DNA of 64,000 nt, taken from positions 248,001 to 312,000 of the forward strand of contig CAZQSZ010000001.1 of NCBI GenBank assembly GCA_964596345.1, read 5' to 3'. The notes below the pieces were generated by a model, which saw only the letters and a list, made by a program, of their open reading frames with translations, was not told the DNA's origin and did no database searches. Positions 16,449 to 25,662 of the stretch are shown piece after piece. The translations under genes and the position numbers were made by a program. Position 1 is the first letter of the stretch. Each line of letters opens with the position of its first letter. The DNA is from CADEDV01 sp964596345 (GTDB lineage: Bacteria > Bacteroidota > Bacteroidia > Chitinophagales > Chitinophagaceae).

Positions 16449-17654
16449 TCATTTAATGAAAAGTTGATTGACACTGGACAGCTGGCTCGTTACATTCGTC
16501 AGTCGAACCCAGTAGAAACCCTTATGTAAGGTTGCAACCTGTTGATAGGAATTACCTGCCACTTCAATTTCTTTATTAACAACAGTCTGGCCCAGTGCAT
16601 TGTTTATAAGAACTACATATTTTCCGGCTGTTATATTATCAAATTTGATACCAACAATACCTGTAGAAGGATTTGGATAGACATTAAATTTAACAGGGGA
16701 ATTATTTTCTGTATCTACATATTTAATATCGGTAAAATACGAACGTCCATCTTCACCAACCTGCCGGATGCGGAAGAAATAACGGCCGGTTGTGGTCATT
16801 TCATATAAATAGGAATAAGCACTATTGCCATTAGTATTTCTTTGTACGTTATTAACCGGCTGAAAATTAAAGCCATCGCGGCTCATTTGTACCTCATAAT
16901 GATAACCAGCTCCGTTTTGATTGTTATCGTATCCATACCATTTCAGTGCTGCTTTTTTATCATCTGTTTTATTAACCGAGAACCTGTAGATATTCAGGGG
17001 TAAAAGATAACCGGGGCAGGTGCAATATTCAAAGTGAAAATTCACCAATGCTGATGTTAATACTAATGTACTGCTGCTACCCCCGGATATGGTGGCGCTG
17101 GTTGATACACTGATATCATAATTATATGTCACACTGTCCGTACCATAAAACTGGATAATGGTTGCTGAATCGCTTATTGTGCGGCAAAGAACATCATTCA
17201 AAATGGTATCATCAGCCATTGAATAGAAATCAGTACCGGCACCCGGTATACCATCATAAGCAGTAAGTATATTTCCGGGAGGACCATAGGAAAGACTGGT
17301 GCTGTTGGACAACGGTGTTGAAATCCCGGGTCCTGTAATCTGGTCTGTTCGTATATAATTGAAAGTTGCTGTTTGTGATGAACCAGCATAGTTCTGCATG
17401 GCAAGTGTATCAATAATCCCCGTGATAGTCACGCACAGCCGCACACAGGTTACCATTCCATCCTGCGGATTAAACTGGGGAAATTTCACCGGTATAGAAG
17501 TGGTACCAGTGGGAAAAGCAATGGTTGTATCGAAAGCGGTTGAACCTGGCGGGTACCCAACCGGGCATTGCGCATTTGATGACCTGTTGTTCAGCAACAG
17601 CAGGGTAGTGAGCAGAAAAAGGGATGTGAAAATTTTAGTATAGATGTGTTTCAT
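16449..17654 (-). CDS. T9SS type A sorting domain protein (secreted)
   Basis: A 401-residue exported protein. The signal peptide is at residues 1-28 (ending SNAQ). A beta-rich body of about 30-210 is rich in Thr, Ser and Gly (choice-of-anchor-like). From about 225 there is a fibronectin-like segment with DDKKAALKWYGYDNNQNG and FEVQMSRDGFNF-like strands. The C-terminal 80 residues form the type A sorting domain, with VYPNPSTGIVGI and the closing strand QLFIK. It should cross the outer membrane by the type IX system and be displayed or released. A promoter sits directly upstream. The specific role is unknown. Confidence 0.9.
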   Translation of the reverse strand: MKHIYTKIFTSLFLLTTLLLLNNRSSNAQCPVGYPPGSTAFDTTIAFPTGTTSIPVKFPQFNPQDGMVTCVRLCVTITGIIDTLAMQNYAGSSQTATFNYIRTDQITGPGISTPLSNSTSLSYGPPGNILTAYDGIPGAGTDFYSMADDTILNDVLCRTISDSATIIQFYGTDSVTYNYDISVSTSATISGGSSSTLVLTSALVNFHFEYCTCPGYLLPLNIYRFSVNKTDDKKAALKWYGYDNNQNGAGYHYEVQMSRDGFNFQPVNNVQRNTNGNSAYSYLYEMTTTGRYFFRIRQVGEDGRSYFTDIKYVDTENNSPVKFNVYPNPSTGIVGIKFDNITAGKYVVLINNALGQTVVNKEIEVAGNSYQQVATLHKGFYWVRLTNVTSQLSSVNQLFIK

Positions 17655-17694
17655 AGGGTATGTTTTGGTTTCACACGGGTATCGGTTTGAAGGA

Positions 17695-17725
17695 TAAAAG
17701 TAGTTAAGCAGGTATTGGTCAGCAA
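17695..17725 (-). promoter_or_regulatory. promoter of the T9SS cargo gene
   Basis: Read leftward: TTG (17725-17723), 20-base spacer, TACTTTTA (17702-17695), one base off the TAnnTTTG element. It is 40 bases upstream of the ATG. Confidence 0.55.
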
Positions 17726-17802
17726 TTGTATAACTGCCCTATTTTAAAACCGGTATTTAATGAATATCCACAGTGTTTGTTCCTGTAACATTCAACATTT
17801 CA

Positions 17803-17858
17803 ATACAGGTAAACTTTGTATATAGTAATAGTAAAATAAAAAGATAAAATACCTGTAT
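17803..17858. repeat. inverted repeat upstream of the glycosyltransferase gene
   Basis: ATACAGGTA (17803-17811) and TACCTGTAT (17850-17858) are perfect complements 38 bases apart in an AT-rich spacer. It lies in the 280-base divergent interval between the T9SS cargo gene and the GT4 gene. It may be two half-sites of a regulator, or a chance pair. Confidence 0.4.
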
Positions 17859-17918
17859 GCTGTTTTTTTTGACAGTTAACACACGGTTTTTTTACTAAGT
17901 AAATCCACAATCAGCCAG

Positions 17919-17926
17919 TAACTTTG
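17919..17926 (+). promoter_or_regulatory. -7 element of the GT4 gene
   Basis: TAACTTTG, an exact TAnnTTTG match, ends 9 bases before the ATG at 17936. Transcription would start almost at the start codon, giving a leader of only a few bases. Confidence 0.55.
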
Positions 17927-17935
17927 TGTTCAATC

Positions 17936-19060
17936 ATGAAAATTGCGGTAAATACAAGGTTCCTGCTGGATGGCTATCTTGAAGGGTATGGTTATTTTTT
18001 ATACGAAACACTCAGGAAAATTGTTGCTGATCACCCGCAGCATGAGTTTATTTTCATTTTTGACCGGCCCTTTAACCGGCGTTTTGTCTTTGCGGACAAT
18101 GTAAAAGCAGTGGTGACGGGTCCACCGGCCCGCCATCCTATATTATGGAAATTGTGGTACGACATAAAAGTACCGGCCCTTTTAAGAAAGCACAAAGCAG
18201 ACGTTTTTGTTTCCTGTGATGGTTTTTGTTCCCTGTCAACAAAAATCCCGCAGTGCATGGTACTGCATGATCTTTCGTTTTTGCATTACCCGGCTTTTAT
18301 AAAAAAATCGCACCTGTTATTTCATAAAAGATATACCCCGAAATTTCTGGCGAAAGCAAGATCAGTAGCTACCGTTTCTCTCTTCTCCAGGAACGATATC
18401 CTTGCACAATACCCGGTAAACAAGGATAAAATAGATGTTGTATACAGTGCGGCCAAGGGAATCTTTCAGCCGGTTAGCAGGGAGGTAAAAGATCTGGTCA
18501 AAGAAAAGTATACCGCCGGTAAGGAATATTTTTTATATACAGGAGCTATACATCCGCGAAAGAACCTGATGAACCTGCTCAAAGCTTTTTCTGTTTTTAA
18601 GAAAAAGCAAAAAAGCAACCTGAAGCTGGTGCTGGCAGGGAGGCTGGCCTGGAAATTTGATTCTTTTGTAGATGCGTTGAAGACATACAAATACCGGGAT
18701 GATGTGCTGCTGACGGGCTACCTGCCGGAAGAGGAACTGGTAAAACTGACTGCATCTGCTTATGCAATGGTATATACTTCCTTATGGGAAGGTTTTGGGG
18801 TGCCTGTGTTAGAAGCGATGCGTTGTGAGGTGCCGGTGATCACATCTTCCAATTCTTCTATGCAGGAAATAGCAAAAGATGCTGCATTATATGCTGATCC
18901 GGCCAACTATAATTCAATAGCCGATCAAATGCTCTTGCTCTATAAAGACGAAAGCGTAAGAACTGATCTCATTGAAAAAGGAAAGATAGCAGAACAGCAG
19001 TATACGTGGGCAAGGACAGCCGGCCTGTTATGGCAATCCATAGTAAAGGCGGTCAGCTGA
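17936..19060 (+). CDS. GT4 family glycosyltransferase
   Basis: A 374-residue GT-B fold enzyme that moves a sugar from a nucleotide donor to a saccharide or lipid acceptor. The N-terminus MKIAVNTRFLLDG is typical. The donor-binding half has YTGAIHPRKNLMNLLKAF, VLLTGYLPEEELVKL and the conserved EGFGVPVLEAM, with the two Glu spaced as in GT4. I use ATG at 17936. The TTG four codons upstream lies in the promoter -7 element. No sugar-synthesis genes are adjacent, so the product glycan is unknown. Confidence 0.9.
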   Translation: MKIAVNTRFLLDGYLEGYGYFLYETLRKIVADHPQHEFIFIFDRPFNRRFVFADNVKAVVTGPPARHPILWKLWYDIKVPALLRKHKADVFVSCDGFCSLSTKIPQCMVLHDLSFLHYPAFIKKSHLLFHKRYTPKFLAKARSVATVSLFSRNDILAQYPVNKDKIDVVYSAAKGIFQPVSREVKDLVKEKYTAGKEYFLYTGAIHPRKNLMNLLKAFSVFKKKQKSNLKLVLAGRLAWKFDSFVDALKTYKYRDDVLLTGYLPEEELVKLTASAYAMVYTSLWEGFGVPVLEAMRCEVPVITSSNSSMQEIAKDAALYADPANYNSIADQMLLLYKDESVRTDLIEKGKIAEQQYTWARTAGLLWQSIVKAVS

Positions 19061-19067
19061 TTTCATT

Positions 19068-19075
19068 TACCTTTG
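19068..19075 (+). promoter_or_regulatory. -7 element of gldC
   Basis: TACCTTTG, an exact TAnnTTTG octamer, ends 18 bases before the gldC ATG, immediately after the GT4 stop codon. A clear -33 element is not visible. Confidence 0.45.
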
Positions 19076-19093
19076 CCTTCCTAATAATTAATT

Positions 19094-19441
19094 ATGAGTA
19101 AATCGACAATCACCATTGGGGTGACTATGGATGCAAACCGGTTGCCGGAATCTATTGAATGGTCCGCATCAGACACCAGCATAGAAAACGCCCAAAAGGC
19201 AAAGGCATTCATGCTGTCTTTTTGGGATAGTGCGGAAAAAACGGCTTTACGTATTGACCTCTGGACAAAAGATATGATGGTGGATGAGATGGCAGATTTC
19301 TTTTACCAGACGATGATGACCATGGCGGATACCTATGGAAGGGCCACCAATCACCCGGAGGCGGTGGAGGATATGAAAAAATTTGCTAAAGAGTTCTATC
19401 ATAAATGCAGGGAAAAGCAAATGAAGGAAAATAAAGCGTAA
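19094..19441 (+). CDS. gldC: gliding motility protein GldC
   Basis: A 115-residue cytoplasmic protein. The order ESIEWSASD, AKAFMLSFWDS, LRIDLWTKDMMVDEMADFFYQ and MADTYGRATNHPE matches GldC of Flavobacterium, which is needed for efficient gliding but whose mechanism is unclear. Length is in the family range. A good -7 element sits directly upstream. A YqeY-like gene follows at 20 bases, so the two may share a transcript. Presence of gldC together with gldH and a T9SS cargo supports a gliding or T9SS-bearing organism. Confidence 0.9.
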   Translation: MSKSTITIGVTMDANRLPESIEWSASDTSIENAQKAKAFMLSFWDSAEKTALRIDLWTKDMMVDEMADFFYQTMMTMADTYGRATNHPEAVEDMKKFAKEFYHKCREKQMKENKA

Positions 19442-19461
19442 GAAAATTTAAAAATAATACT

Positions 19462-19914
19462 ATGAGTCTTGAGCAAAAAATAATGAACGAATTAAAAGCA
19501 GCCATGCTGGCCAAGAATGAAGCAGCATTAAGAAGCCTTCGTGCTGTAAAAGCAGCCATCTTATTAGCCAAAACTTCAGAAGGTGCCAGTGGCGACCTGA
19601 CTGAAGATGATGAAATTAAATTGTTGCAGAAACTGGTGAAACAACGGAAAGATTCGCTAGAGATCTTTCAGCAACAGAGCAGGGCCGACCTGGCACAAAA
19701 AGAACAGGAAGAGATCGCAGTGATCGAAAAGTTTTTGCCGGCACAATTAACTCCCGATGAAATCAAAGCCGAGTTAGCAAAGATCATTGCAGCAACCGGT
19801 GCTTCTTCACCCGCAGATATGGGTAAAGTGATGGGAGCAGCCACCAAACAACTGGCCGGAAAAGCAGACGGAAAGACGATCTCAGCCCTCGTAAAGGAGT
19901 TGTTAAACAAATAA
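19462..19914 (+). CDS. GatB/YqeY domain-containing protein
   Basis: A 150-residue cytoplasmic protein of the YqeY family, a free-standing relative of the C-terminal tail of GatB and Glu-tRNA(Gln) amidotransferases. Visible are LEQKIMNELKAAMLAKNEAA, LRSLRAVKAAILLAKT, VIEKFLPAQLTPDEI and the end GKADGKTISALVKELL. Length is typical. The family may bind tRNA, but no function is proven. Confidence 0.92.
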   Translation: MSLEQKIMNELKAAMLAKNEAALRSLRAVKAAILLAKTSEGASGDLTEDDEIKLLQKLVKQRKDSLEIFQQQSRADLAQKEQEEIAVIEKFLPAQLTPDEIKAELAKIIAATGASSPADMGKVMGAATKQLAGKADGKTISALVKELLNK

Positions 19915-19982
19915 AACAACAAGCGGCACTAAAATTTGCTCAACGATAATTACGTTAGGGTATTAATCATCATTTTGCCATT

Positions 19983-20525
19983 ATGATCCTTGATATTGTT
20001 TTCGCTATTATTCTAATTCTTGCTGTTATCAGGGGTTACCAGCGGGGGCTGATCATCGGCATTTTTTCTTTTGTGGCCATTATCGTTGGGTTGGCAGCCG
20101 CTATCAAGTTATCCGCTGTTGCAGCCGGTTATATAGGGTCAGCTGTAAAAATTTCTGACCAGTGGCTTCCTGTTGTTTCCTTTATTGTAGTCTTCCTGGT
20201 CGTGGTTTTGCTGATACGCTGGGGAGCCAATGCTATTGAAAGTACGGTAGAAGTGGTGATGCTGGGATGGTTGAATAAAATTGGCGGCATATTACTTTAT
20301 ATAGTAATTTATACCATTGTATTCAGTGTTGTTCTTTTCTATGCAGAGCAGGTAAAGCTTATACAAACTGAGACCATTCAGCAATCGGCAATGTACTCCT
20401 ATATTCAGCCCTGGGGCCCCAAAGCCATTGATGGTTTTGGAAAAATCATACCTGTTTTTAAAGATATGTTTACGGAGCTTGAAAATTTCTTTGGTGCTGT
20501 TTCAAAAGATATTCCTCCCCGCTAA
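19983..20525 (+). CDS. CvpA family membrane protein
   Basis: A 180-residue inner-membrane protein with four hydrophobic segments, opening MILDIVFAIILILAVIRGY and including QRGLIIGIFSFVAIIVGL, the CvpA signature (G-x-x-R-G). E. coli CvpA was found through colicin V production and affects envelope stress tolerance. The gene stands alone between yqeY-like and a hydrolase gene, with a promoter between it and the latter. Confidence 0.85.
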   Translation: MILDIVFAIILILAVIRGYQRGLIIGIFSFVAIIVGLAAAIKLSAVAAGYIGSAVKISDQWLPVVSFIVVFLVVVLLIRWGANAIESTVEVVMLGWLNKIGGILLYIVIYTIVFSVVLFYAEQVKLIQTETIQQSAMYSYIQPWGPKAIDGFGKIIPVFKDMFTELENFFGAVSKDIPPR

Positions 20526-20626
20526 TTCGTGGCAATGATTTGGCCAGGATACCCGAAAACTTAACGTGCCGTCCACCCTGCACAGGCATGAACCCGATTA
20601 GCAAAAACCTGCAAATCCAAAACAAC

Positions 20627-20658
20627 TTTTTAAAACAAGCCTGTTGCGCCTATATTTG
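20627..20658 (+). promoter_or_regulatory. promoter of the alpha/beta hydrolase gene
   Basis: TTTT (20627-20630), 20-base spacer, TATATTTG (20651-20658), an exact -7 octamer. It is 101 bases upstream of the hydrolase ATG. The leader of about 95 bases has no long hairpin that I can see. Confidence 0.5.
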
Positions 20659-20759
20659 CGGCAACCTCATCCTTTTATACAGCAAACTGAGCGTTTTTGC
20701 GCCAAAACGATTATTTTAGTCCCTGAATTTGGGGATAGCACGAACCGAATTGACTGCCC

Positions 20760-21536
20760 ATGGAATACGAGATCAAACAACAGGATAAGTTCAGGTTTAT
20801 TGAAGAAGGCAACGGGGAGCCGTTGGTGCTTTTGCATGGCCTGTTCGGAGCGCTGAGCAATTTCAGGAGCCTTATAGAATATTTTAAGCAGCATAATAAA
20901 GTAATAGTGCCGATGCTTCCGTTACTGGAGATGGACATATTACATACATCTGTTGGTGGGCTGGCTAAATTTGTCCATAAATTCCTGGACGCTAGAGCAC
21001 TTGACAAAGTGCATTTGATGGGTAATTCCCTGGGCGGGCATGTAGCCCTGGTGCATACATTAAAGCACCCGGAAAGGATAAAATCCCTGATTCTTACCGG
21101 CAGTTCCGGTCTTTTTGAAAATGGTATGGGTGATAGTTATCCCAAGAGAGGGGACTATGAATATATTAAGAAAAAGACAGAACTGACCTTCTACGACCCC
21201 AACACTGCCACTAAGGAGCTTGTTGATGAGGTATACAGCATAACGAACAACCGCCTGAAAGCCATTAAGATCATTGCCCTGGCAAAAAGTGCTATCAGAA
21301 ATAATCTGGGGGAAGAACTCAATCAAATTAAACAACCTACGTTATTAGTATGGGGAAATAATGATACGATCACCCCGCCATTTGTAGCCCGTGAGTTCAA
21401 TAAACTGATTCCGAACAGTGAGCTGCATTTTATTGATAAATGCGGGCATGCACCGATGATGGAAGTACCGGATGAATTCAATGCGATACTTCACAAATTT
21501 TTGAAAAAGCTCAACGAGCCTGCAACAGTTGGGTAA
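20760..21536 (+). CDS. alpha/beta hydrolase
   Basis: A 258-residue cytoplasmic alpha/beta hydrolase. The order is the oxyanion-side LLHGLFGALSNF, nucleophile elbow GNSLGGHVA (Ser90), WGNNDTITPP with the Asp, and KCGHAPMMEVP with the His. Family members include esterases, C-C hydrolases and lyases. The GLFGALSNF segment resembles the MhpC/BphD-like or lipase-like subgroup. Its position before a CBS protein gives no functional clue. The gene is separated from cvpA by a promoter. Confidence 0.85.
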   Translation: MEYEIKQQDKFRFIEEGNGEPLVLLHGLFGALSNFRSLIEYFKQHNKVIVPMLPLLEMDILHTSVGGLAKFVHKFLDARALDKVHLMGNSLGGHVALVHTLKHPERIKSLILTGSSGLFENGMGDSYPKRGDYEYIKKKTELTFYDPNTATKELVDEVYSITNNRLKAIKIIALAKSAIRNNLGEELNQIKQPTLLVWGNNDTITPPFVAREFNKLIPNSELHFIDKCGHAPMMEVPDEFNAILHKFLKKLNEPATVG

Positions 21537-21571
21537 TCGTTGTGGTCTTATGAAAAACAAAGCCGCTATCC

Positions 21572-22234
21572 ATGTTAACCAGGGAATTACCATCTCAAAC
21601 ATTGCCCTGTCTGCATCTTGAGGACAAGGTGTACCAGGCGTTGCAACTCATGAATGATAATCATGTGACGCACCTGCCCATTGTGGAAGGGGATAAATAT
21701 GTTGGCATCATCAGTGAAGATGATCTGCTCCAGGCTGAAAATGACAACTCCGGATTAACTACACTGCAGCAATCATTTGCCAATACCTCAGTTAAAGAAA
21801 ACGAACATTTTTTAAAAGCAGTACAACTGGCTGCAGAGAATGGATTAAGTGTGATACCGGTGGTGAATAATGAAAATGACCTGGTAGCAACTATCGCCTA
21901 TTCAGATCTTCTGAAATATGCTTCTGAATTCATGAGCCTGAATGAACCTGGTGGCCTGATTGTGCTGGAAATGGAAAGCAACCAGTATTCATTCAACGAG
22001 ATCAGTAAGCTGGTGGAAACGAATGATGCACAAATAACCCAGCTCAACACCTCCAATGACCCTGAGACAGGCCTGATGCAGGTAACCATACGCATCAACA
22101 AACCGGAGATTTCAGATATTGTGGCTACGTTTCAGCGATACGACTACAGCATTAAACACTATTTCGGCGAGGAATTATATGTCAATGAATTGCGCAGCAA
22201 TTACGACAACCTGATGAACTATCTGAAGATATAA
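21572..22234 (+). CDS. CBS domain protein with C-terminal ACT-like domain
   Basis: A 220-residue cytoplasmic protein. Two CBS repeats (about residues 8-55 with NHVTHLPIVEGDKYVGIISE, and about 75-120 with NGLSVIPVVNNENDLVATI) are followed by a beta-alpha domain (130-200) with VLEMESNQYSFNEISKLVE and VTIRINKPEISDIVATFQRY, shaped like the ACT/CBS fusions. It probably senses an adenosyl nucleotide or a small ligand. It is 36 bases after the hydrolase stop, possibly the same unit. Confidence 0.85.
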   Translation: MLTRELPSQTLPCLHLEDKVYQALQLMNDNHVTHLPIVEGDKYVGIISEDDLLQAENDNSGLTTLQQSFANTSVKENEHFLKAVQLAAENGLSVIPVVNNENDLVATIAYSDLLKYASEFMSLNEPGGLIVLEMESNQYSFNEISKLVETNDAQITQLNTSNDPETGLMQVTIRINKPEISDIVATFQRYDYSIKHYFGEELYVNELRSNYDNLMNYLKI

Positions 22235-22299
22235 GGCAGATTTCCTTTTAATAAGGTGCAACTCTTACGAAAACCAGCTAATTTAGATGCGTCCGATGA

Positions 22300-23775
22300 A
22301 TGCTGCCAATGCCGCAGAATTATAAATATTATACCTGGTTAGTACTCTTGCTGATGGCTGGCAATTACCTGTTTGCCCAGGAAGTAATGGGGGAGAAAGG
22401 TCCGGCGATCAGCCCTGATTCAACTCTTCAAAACCAGGCTTTCAAAAATACACAAGAGAATGTTTCGTTCACGATCCGCAATATCATCATCACCGGTAAT
22501 AAGAAGACAAGAGCCAGCATCATTCTCCGTGAAATACCGCTTCGCTCAGGCGAGGAATATTCCTTACAGGACCTGGTCAAAAAATTTGAAGATGCCCGCA
22601 GGCAGTTGCTGAATACGGCTCTTTTTATTGATGTGGTTGTTGCCTTAGCTAAGTCAGAGGGTTATATGGTAGATGTGTCAGTGGATGTAAGGGAACGCTG
22701 GTATATTTTTCCTGTTCCTTATTTCAAACCTGTTGACAGAAACCTGAACCAATGGCTTTTTGAAAAAGGAGCAAGTCTCAGTCGTTTGAATTATGGGTTG
22801 AAAATTTTGCATAATAATGCCACAGGCAGGAACGACAAATTCAGGCTATGGCTGGTAGGAGGTTATACAAAACAATTTTCCTTTAGTTATGACCGGTTGT
22901 ATATCGACAAGAAAATGAAATGGGGGTTGAGTACGGCGTTCGCAATCGGGAAGAACCGGGAGATGAATTATAATACCGTTGCTGATAAACAGGTGTTCAT
23001 TAAAGATGAAAATAATTACCTGCGAAGCTTTGTCTCCGCTAATGCAGAACTTACCTACAGGAGAGCCATCAAAACAAGACACCGTTTTGGTATTGGTTAT
23101 ACTCTGGAAGACGTTAAGGATACAATAGTAAAGCTGAACCCGGATTATTTTAAAGCTGGTCGTAACCGCATCCAGTTCCCGGAGATATACTACCGGATGA
23201 GCTATTATGATCTTGATTATATTCCCTATCCCACAAAGGGCTATGCAGCGGAAGTATCCCTTGGTAAACGGGGGTTCAATGACATAATTAATGTATGGTA
23301 TCTTTCGGTCAAGGGTGCCGGCAGCTGGCACACCGGGAAGAAATCTTTCATTAATGTAATTGCCTACGGAAATATTAAAGCACCTTTTAAGCAACCCTAT
23401 TTTATGCAGCGTTTCCTGGGCTATGGAGATGCTTTTATGCAGGGATATGAATACTATGTTGTTGATGGGGTTGCCGGCGGGTTCGTGAAGACCACGTATA
23501 CCCGTGAATTTTTACAATTCAGTGTCCGGACGCCCGGTAAAAACAGGCAAATGCCTGAACGCCTGCCATTTCGTTTCTTTGCAAAAGTATTTGCCAATGC
23601 AGGATATGTACATAATCCCTTACCCGGGTTTAATAATTTGTCCAATACTATGCTTTATTCCGGCGGCATCGGGATTGACATCTTAACTTCTTATGATTTT
23701 ACACTGAAGCTGGAATGGACATTTAACCGTTTGGGCGAAAACGGGATATTTTTACATCGCAAGACTATATTTTAA
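22300..23775 (+). CDS. outer-membrane protein with POTRA domain and beta-barrel
   Basis: A 491-residue exported protein of the BamA/TamA superfamily. After a signal peptide (residues about 1-25, ending LFAQ), a single POTRA-like domain starts near 55 (IRNIIITGNKKTRASIILRE) and includes LNTALFIDVVVALAK and VDVSVDVRERWYIFPVP. Amphipathic strands of a barrel follow to a terminal Phe. It is smaller than BamA and lies two bases before nadK. Its partner or cargo is unknown. It heads the envelope cluster that contains porG-like, uppS and bamA. Confidence 0.82.
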   Translation: MLPMPQNYKYYTWLVLLLMAGNYLFAQEVMGEKGPAISPDSTLQNQAFKNTQENVSFTIRNIIITGNKKTRASIILREIPLRSGEEYSLQDLVKKFEDARRQLLNTALFIDVVVALAKSEGYMVDVSVDVRERWYIFPVPYFKPVDRNLNQWLFEKGASLSRLNYGLKILHNNATGRNDKFRLWLVGGYTKQFSFSYDRLYIDKKMKWGLSTAFAIGKNREMNYNTVADKQVFIKDENNYLRSFVSANAELTYRRAIKTRHRFGIGYTLEDVKDTIVKLNPDYFKAGRNRIQFPEIYYRMSYYDLDYIPYPTKGYAAEVSLGKRGFNDIINVWYLSVKGAGSWHTGKKSFINVIAYGNIKAPFKQPYFMQRFLGYGDAFMQGYEYYVVDGVAGGFVKTTYTREFLQFSVRTPGKNRQMPERLPFRFFAKVFANAGYVHNPLPGFNNLSNTMLYSGGIGIDILTSYDFTLKLEWTFNRLGENGIFLHRKTIF

Positions 23776-23777
23776 AA

Positions 23778-24656
23778 ATGAAGGCAGCTATATACAGCAG
23801 GATTCTGGAAGATGATCAGCAGGAAGATGTACAATTGTTTTTTAATGAACTGCTCCGGCAAAAAATAACCCCGGTTATTTTTCACTCTTATTATGAGCAG
23901 GTGAAAGGCAGAATCAACGTCGGGGAAAATGCAGAAACATTTACTCTATCAGAACAACTAACCGAGGATATTGAATTCATCATCAGTCTTGGCGGAGACG
24001 GAACATTACTTGATACCATAACGCTGGTAAGAGATAAACCGGTTTTTATTATGGGTATCAATTTCGGTCGGCTGGGTTTCCTGGCCAGTATTGGCCGGGA
24101 GGCAGTATCAACAGCGGTAAAAGCAATTGCCAACCGGACGTATGTGGTGGATAAACGTACTATGATCCATGTGGACGCCGATCTTCCATTATTTGGTAAC
24201 GTACCCTACGCATTGAATGAATTTTCTATTCATAAGAGAGACACGGCTTCAATGATAAAAATTCATACCTACCTGAATGGTGAATTTTTAAATACCTACT
24301 GGGCCGATGGCCTGATCGTGGCAACACCTACGGGTTCCACCGGCTATTCATTAAGTTGTGGCGGCCCGATTGTTTTTCCGGAGTCGGGCAGTTTTGTCAT
24401 TACCCCCGTAGCTCCTCATAACCTCAACGTAAGACCACTGATTGTTCCTGATGATAATGTTATATCATTTGAAGTGGAAAGCCGGTCAGAAAATATTATC
24501 TGTGCCCTGGATTCCCGCAGGGAGATCGTTGGCAAGTATGTACAGCTGGCCGTCCGCAAGGAAGAATTCCCCATTCAACTGCTTCGCCTCAGCGAAAATA
24601 ATTTTTTACAAACCCTTCACAATAAACTCACCTGGGGTCTTGACAAACGGAATTAA
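23778..24656 (+). CDS. nadK: NAD kinase
   Basis: A 292-residue enzyme that makes NADP from NAD. The nucleotide-binding loop is LGGDGTLLDT (Asp74), followed by GINFGRLGFLA, NEFSIHKRDTA, WADGLIVATPTGSTGYSLSCGGP and APHNLNVRPLI. All family motifs are present. It lies two bases after the preceding gene and 69 bases before the chosen porG-like start (12 before the longer ORF), in the cluster order known from other Bacteroidota. Confidence 0.96.
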   Translation: MKAAIYSRILEDDQQEDVQLFFNELLRQKITPVIFHSYYEQVKGRINVGENAETFTLSEQLTEDIEFIISLGGDGTLLDTITLVRDKPVFIMGINFGRLGFLASIGREAVSTAVKAIANRTYVVDKRTMIHVDADLPLFGNVPYALNEFSIHKRDTASMIKIHTYLNGEFLNTYWADGLIVATPTGSTGYSLSCGGPIVFPESGSFVITPVAPHNLNVRPLIVPDDNVISFEVESRSENIICALDSRREIVGKYVQLAVRKEEFPIQLLRLSENNFLQTLHNKLTWGLDKRN

Positions 24657-24725
24657 AGTGGAAGGCGAATGAAAGAAAATAGTTATTTTTCCGTTCTATT
24701 TTATCCCGAACCATATTTGAGGTAT

Positions 24726-25592
24726 ATGAAAAAGTTATTGGCTATAATGTTTTTTGCTGCCCTTTTCACCGGGGGTATATCTGCTGAACTGAATGCTCAA
24801 TCACAATATGCAGTGAGGCAGGAAGGTGAGTTTGGTGTGGGTCTCGGTGCTGGTCATTATTTTGGTGATTTGAATACAAGGGCCTGGCTGAACAGGTCGA
24901 AAATGGCCGCCAGTGTTTTCTTTCGCAAGAATTTTGGTAATTACATTGCAGCCCGTATTGGTGTGAGTTATGCAAGATTGGGATATTCGGATATTTATAA
25001 TACCCATAATGAATACATGTACCGCCGTAACCTGAGCTTCAACAGCAATGTATGGGAGCTGGCTTTGCAGGGTGATTTTAATTTCTTTCGCTTTATGCCT
25101 GGTGAGCCCGGTTTCAATTTTACTCCTTATGTAACCCTGGGGGCGGGTATATTCAGCTATGACCCCTACACTTACCTGAGAGGGGAGAAGATATTTTTGA
25201 GACCACTGGGTACCGAAGGCCAGGGTAATGCCGCTTACCCCGAACGTAAACAATATAGTTCTATGGGGATCAGCCTGCCCATTGGTGTCGGCATCAAATA
25301 TTCACTCAATGAACGAATGAATATCGGGTTTGAAATATTACATCGCCTGACCAATACCGATTACCTGGATGATGTAAGCACCACTTACGTGGATGCGGCT
25401 ATTTTTCCCACTAATCCAGATGGAAGCCCTTCCAATGCTGCTTTGTTGCATGACAGGTCATACGAATTAGGGGAACCTATTGGTCTTCCGGGCAGGCAAA
25501 GAGGTAACAGCCGCCAAAAAGACCAGTTTGTGACAGCGATGTTCTTCGTTACATTCAACCTGCAGTCGTATAAATGCCCCACTTCTAATTAA
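24726..25592 (+). CDS. porG: DUF6089 outer-membrane protein, PorG-like
   Basis: A 288-residue exported protein. The signal peptide is MKKLLAIMFFAALFTGG (ending LNAQ); the earlier in-frame start adds 19 residues before it. The mature part is a beta-barrel-like sequence: GVGLGAGHYFGDLN, IAARIGVSYARLGY, YVTLGAGIFSYDP, LPIGVGIKYSLNERMNIGFE and a final FVTFNLQSYKCP. DUF6089 includes PorG of the type IX secretion system, which interacts with the PorK/N ring. The gene order nadK-here-uppS-bamA-ompH-ompH matches the PorG locus of Porphyromonas as I recall it, and this supports the call more than the sequence alone does. Confidence 0.72.
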   Translation: MKKLLAIMFFAALFTGGISAELNAQSQYAVRQEGEFGVGLGAGHYFGDLNTRAWLNRSKMAASVFFRKNFGNYIAARIGVSYARLGYSDIYNTHNEYMYRRNLSFNSNVWELALQGDFNFFRFMPGEPGFNFTPYVTLGAGIFSYDPYTYLRGEKIFLRPLGTEGQGNAAYPERKQYSSMGISLPIGVGIKYSLNERMNIGFEILHRLTNTDYLDDVSTTYVDAAIFPTNPDGSPSNAALLHDRSYELGEPIGLPGRQRGNSRQKDQFVTAMFFVTFNLQSYKCPTSN

Positions 25593-25620
25593 AAACGAGA
25601 GCAAGCTGCTAAATAACCCG

Positions 25621-25650
25621 AAATGGGCCTGAAACAGGCCATTTATTTAA
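25621..25650 (+). terminator. terminator after the porG-like gene
   Basis: AAATGGGCCTG (25621-25631) pairs with CAGGCCATTT (25635-25644) with one bulged G, followed by ATTT. A second hairpin follows at 25663-25684. Confidence 0.6.
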
Positions 25651-25662
25651 AGATAATTTAGA

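Noticed and set aside
20526..20759. Possible tRNA or small RNA in the cvpA-hydrolase interval
   Set aside because: No T-loop GTTCRANNC pattern and no cloverleaf stems found by eye; only a promoter is supported.
22846..23394. 182-codon minus-strand frame in the POTRA/barrel gene
   Set aside because: Antisense shadow; the forward frame encodes a signal peptide, POTRA domain and barrel strands.
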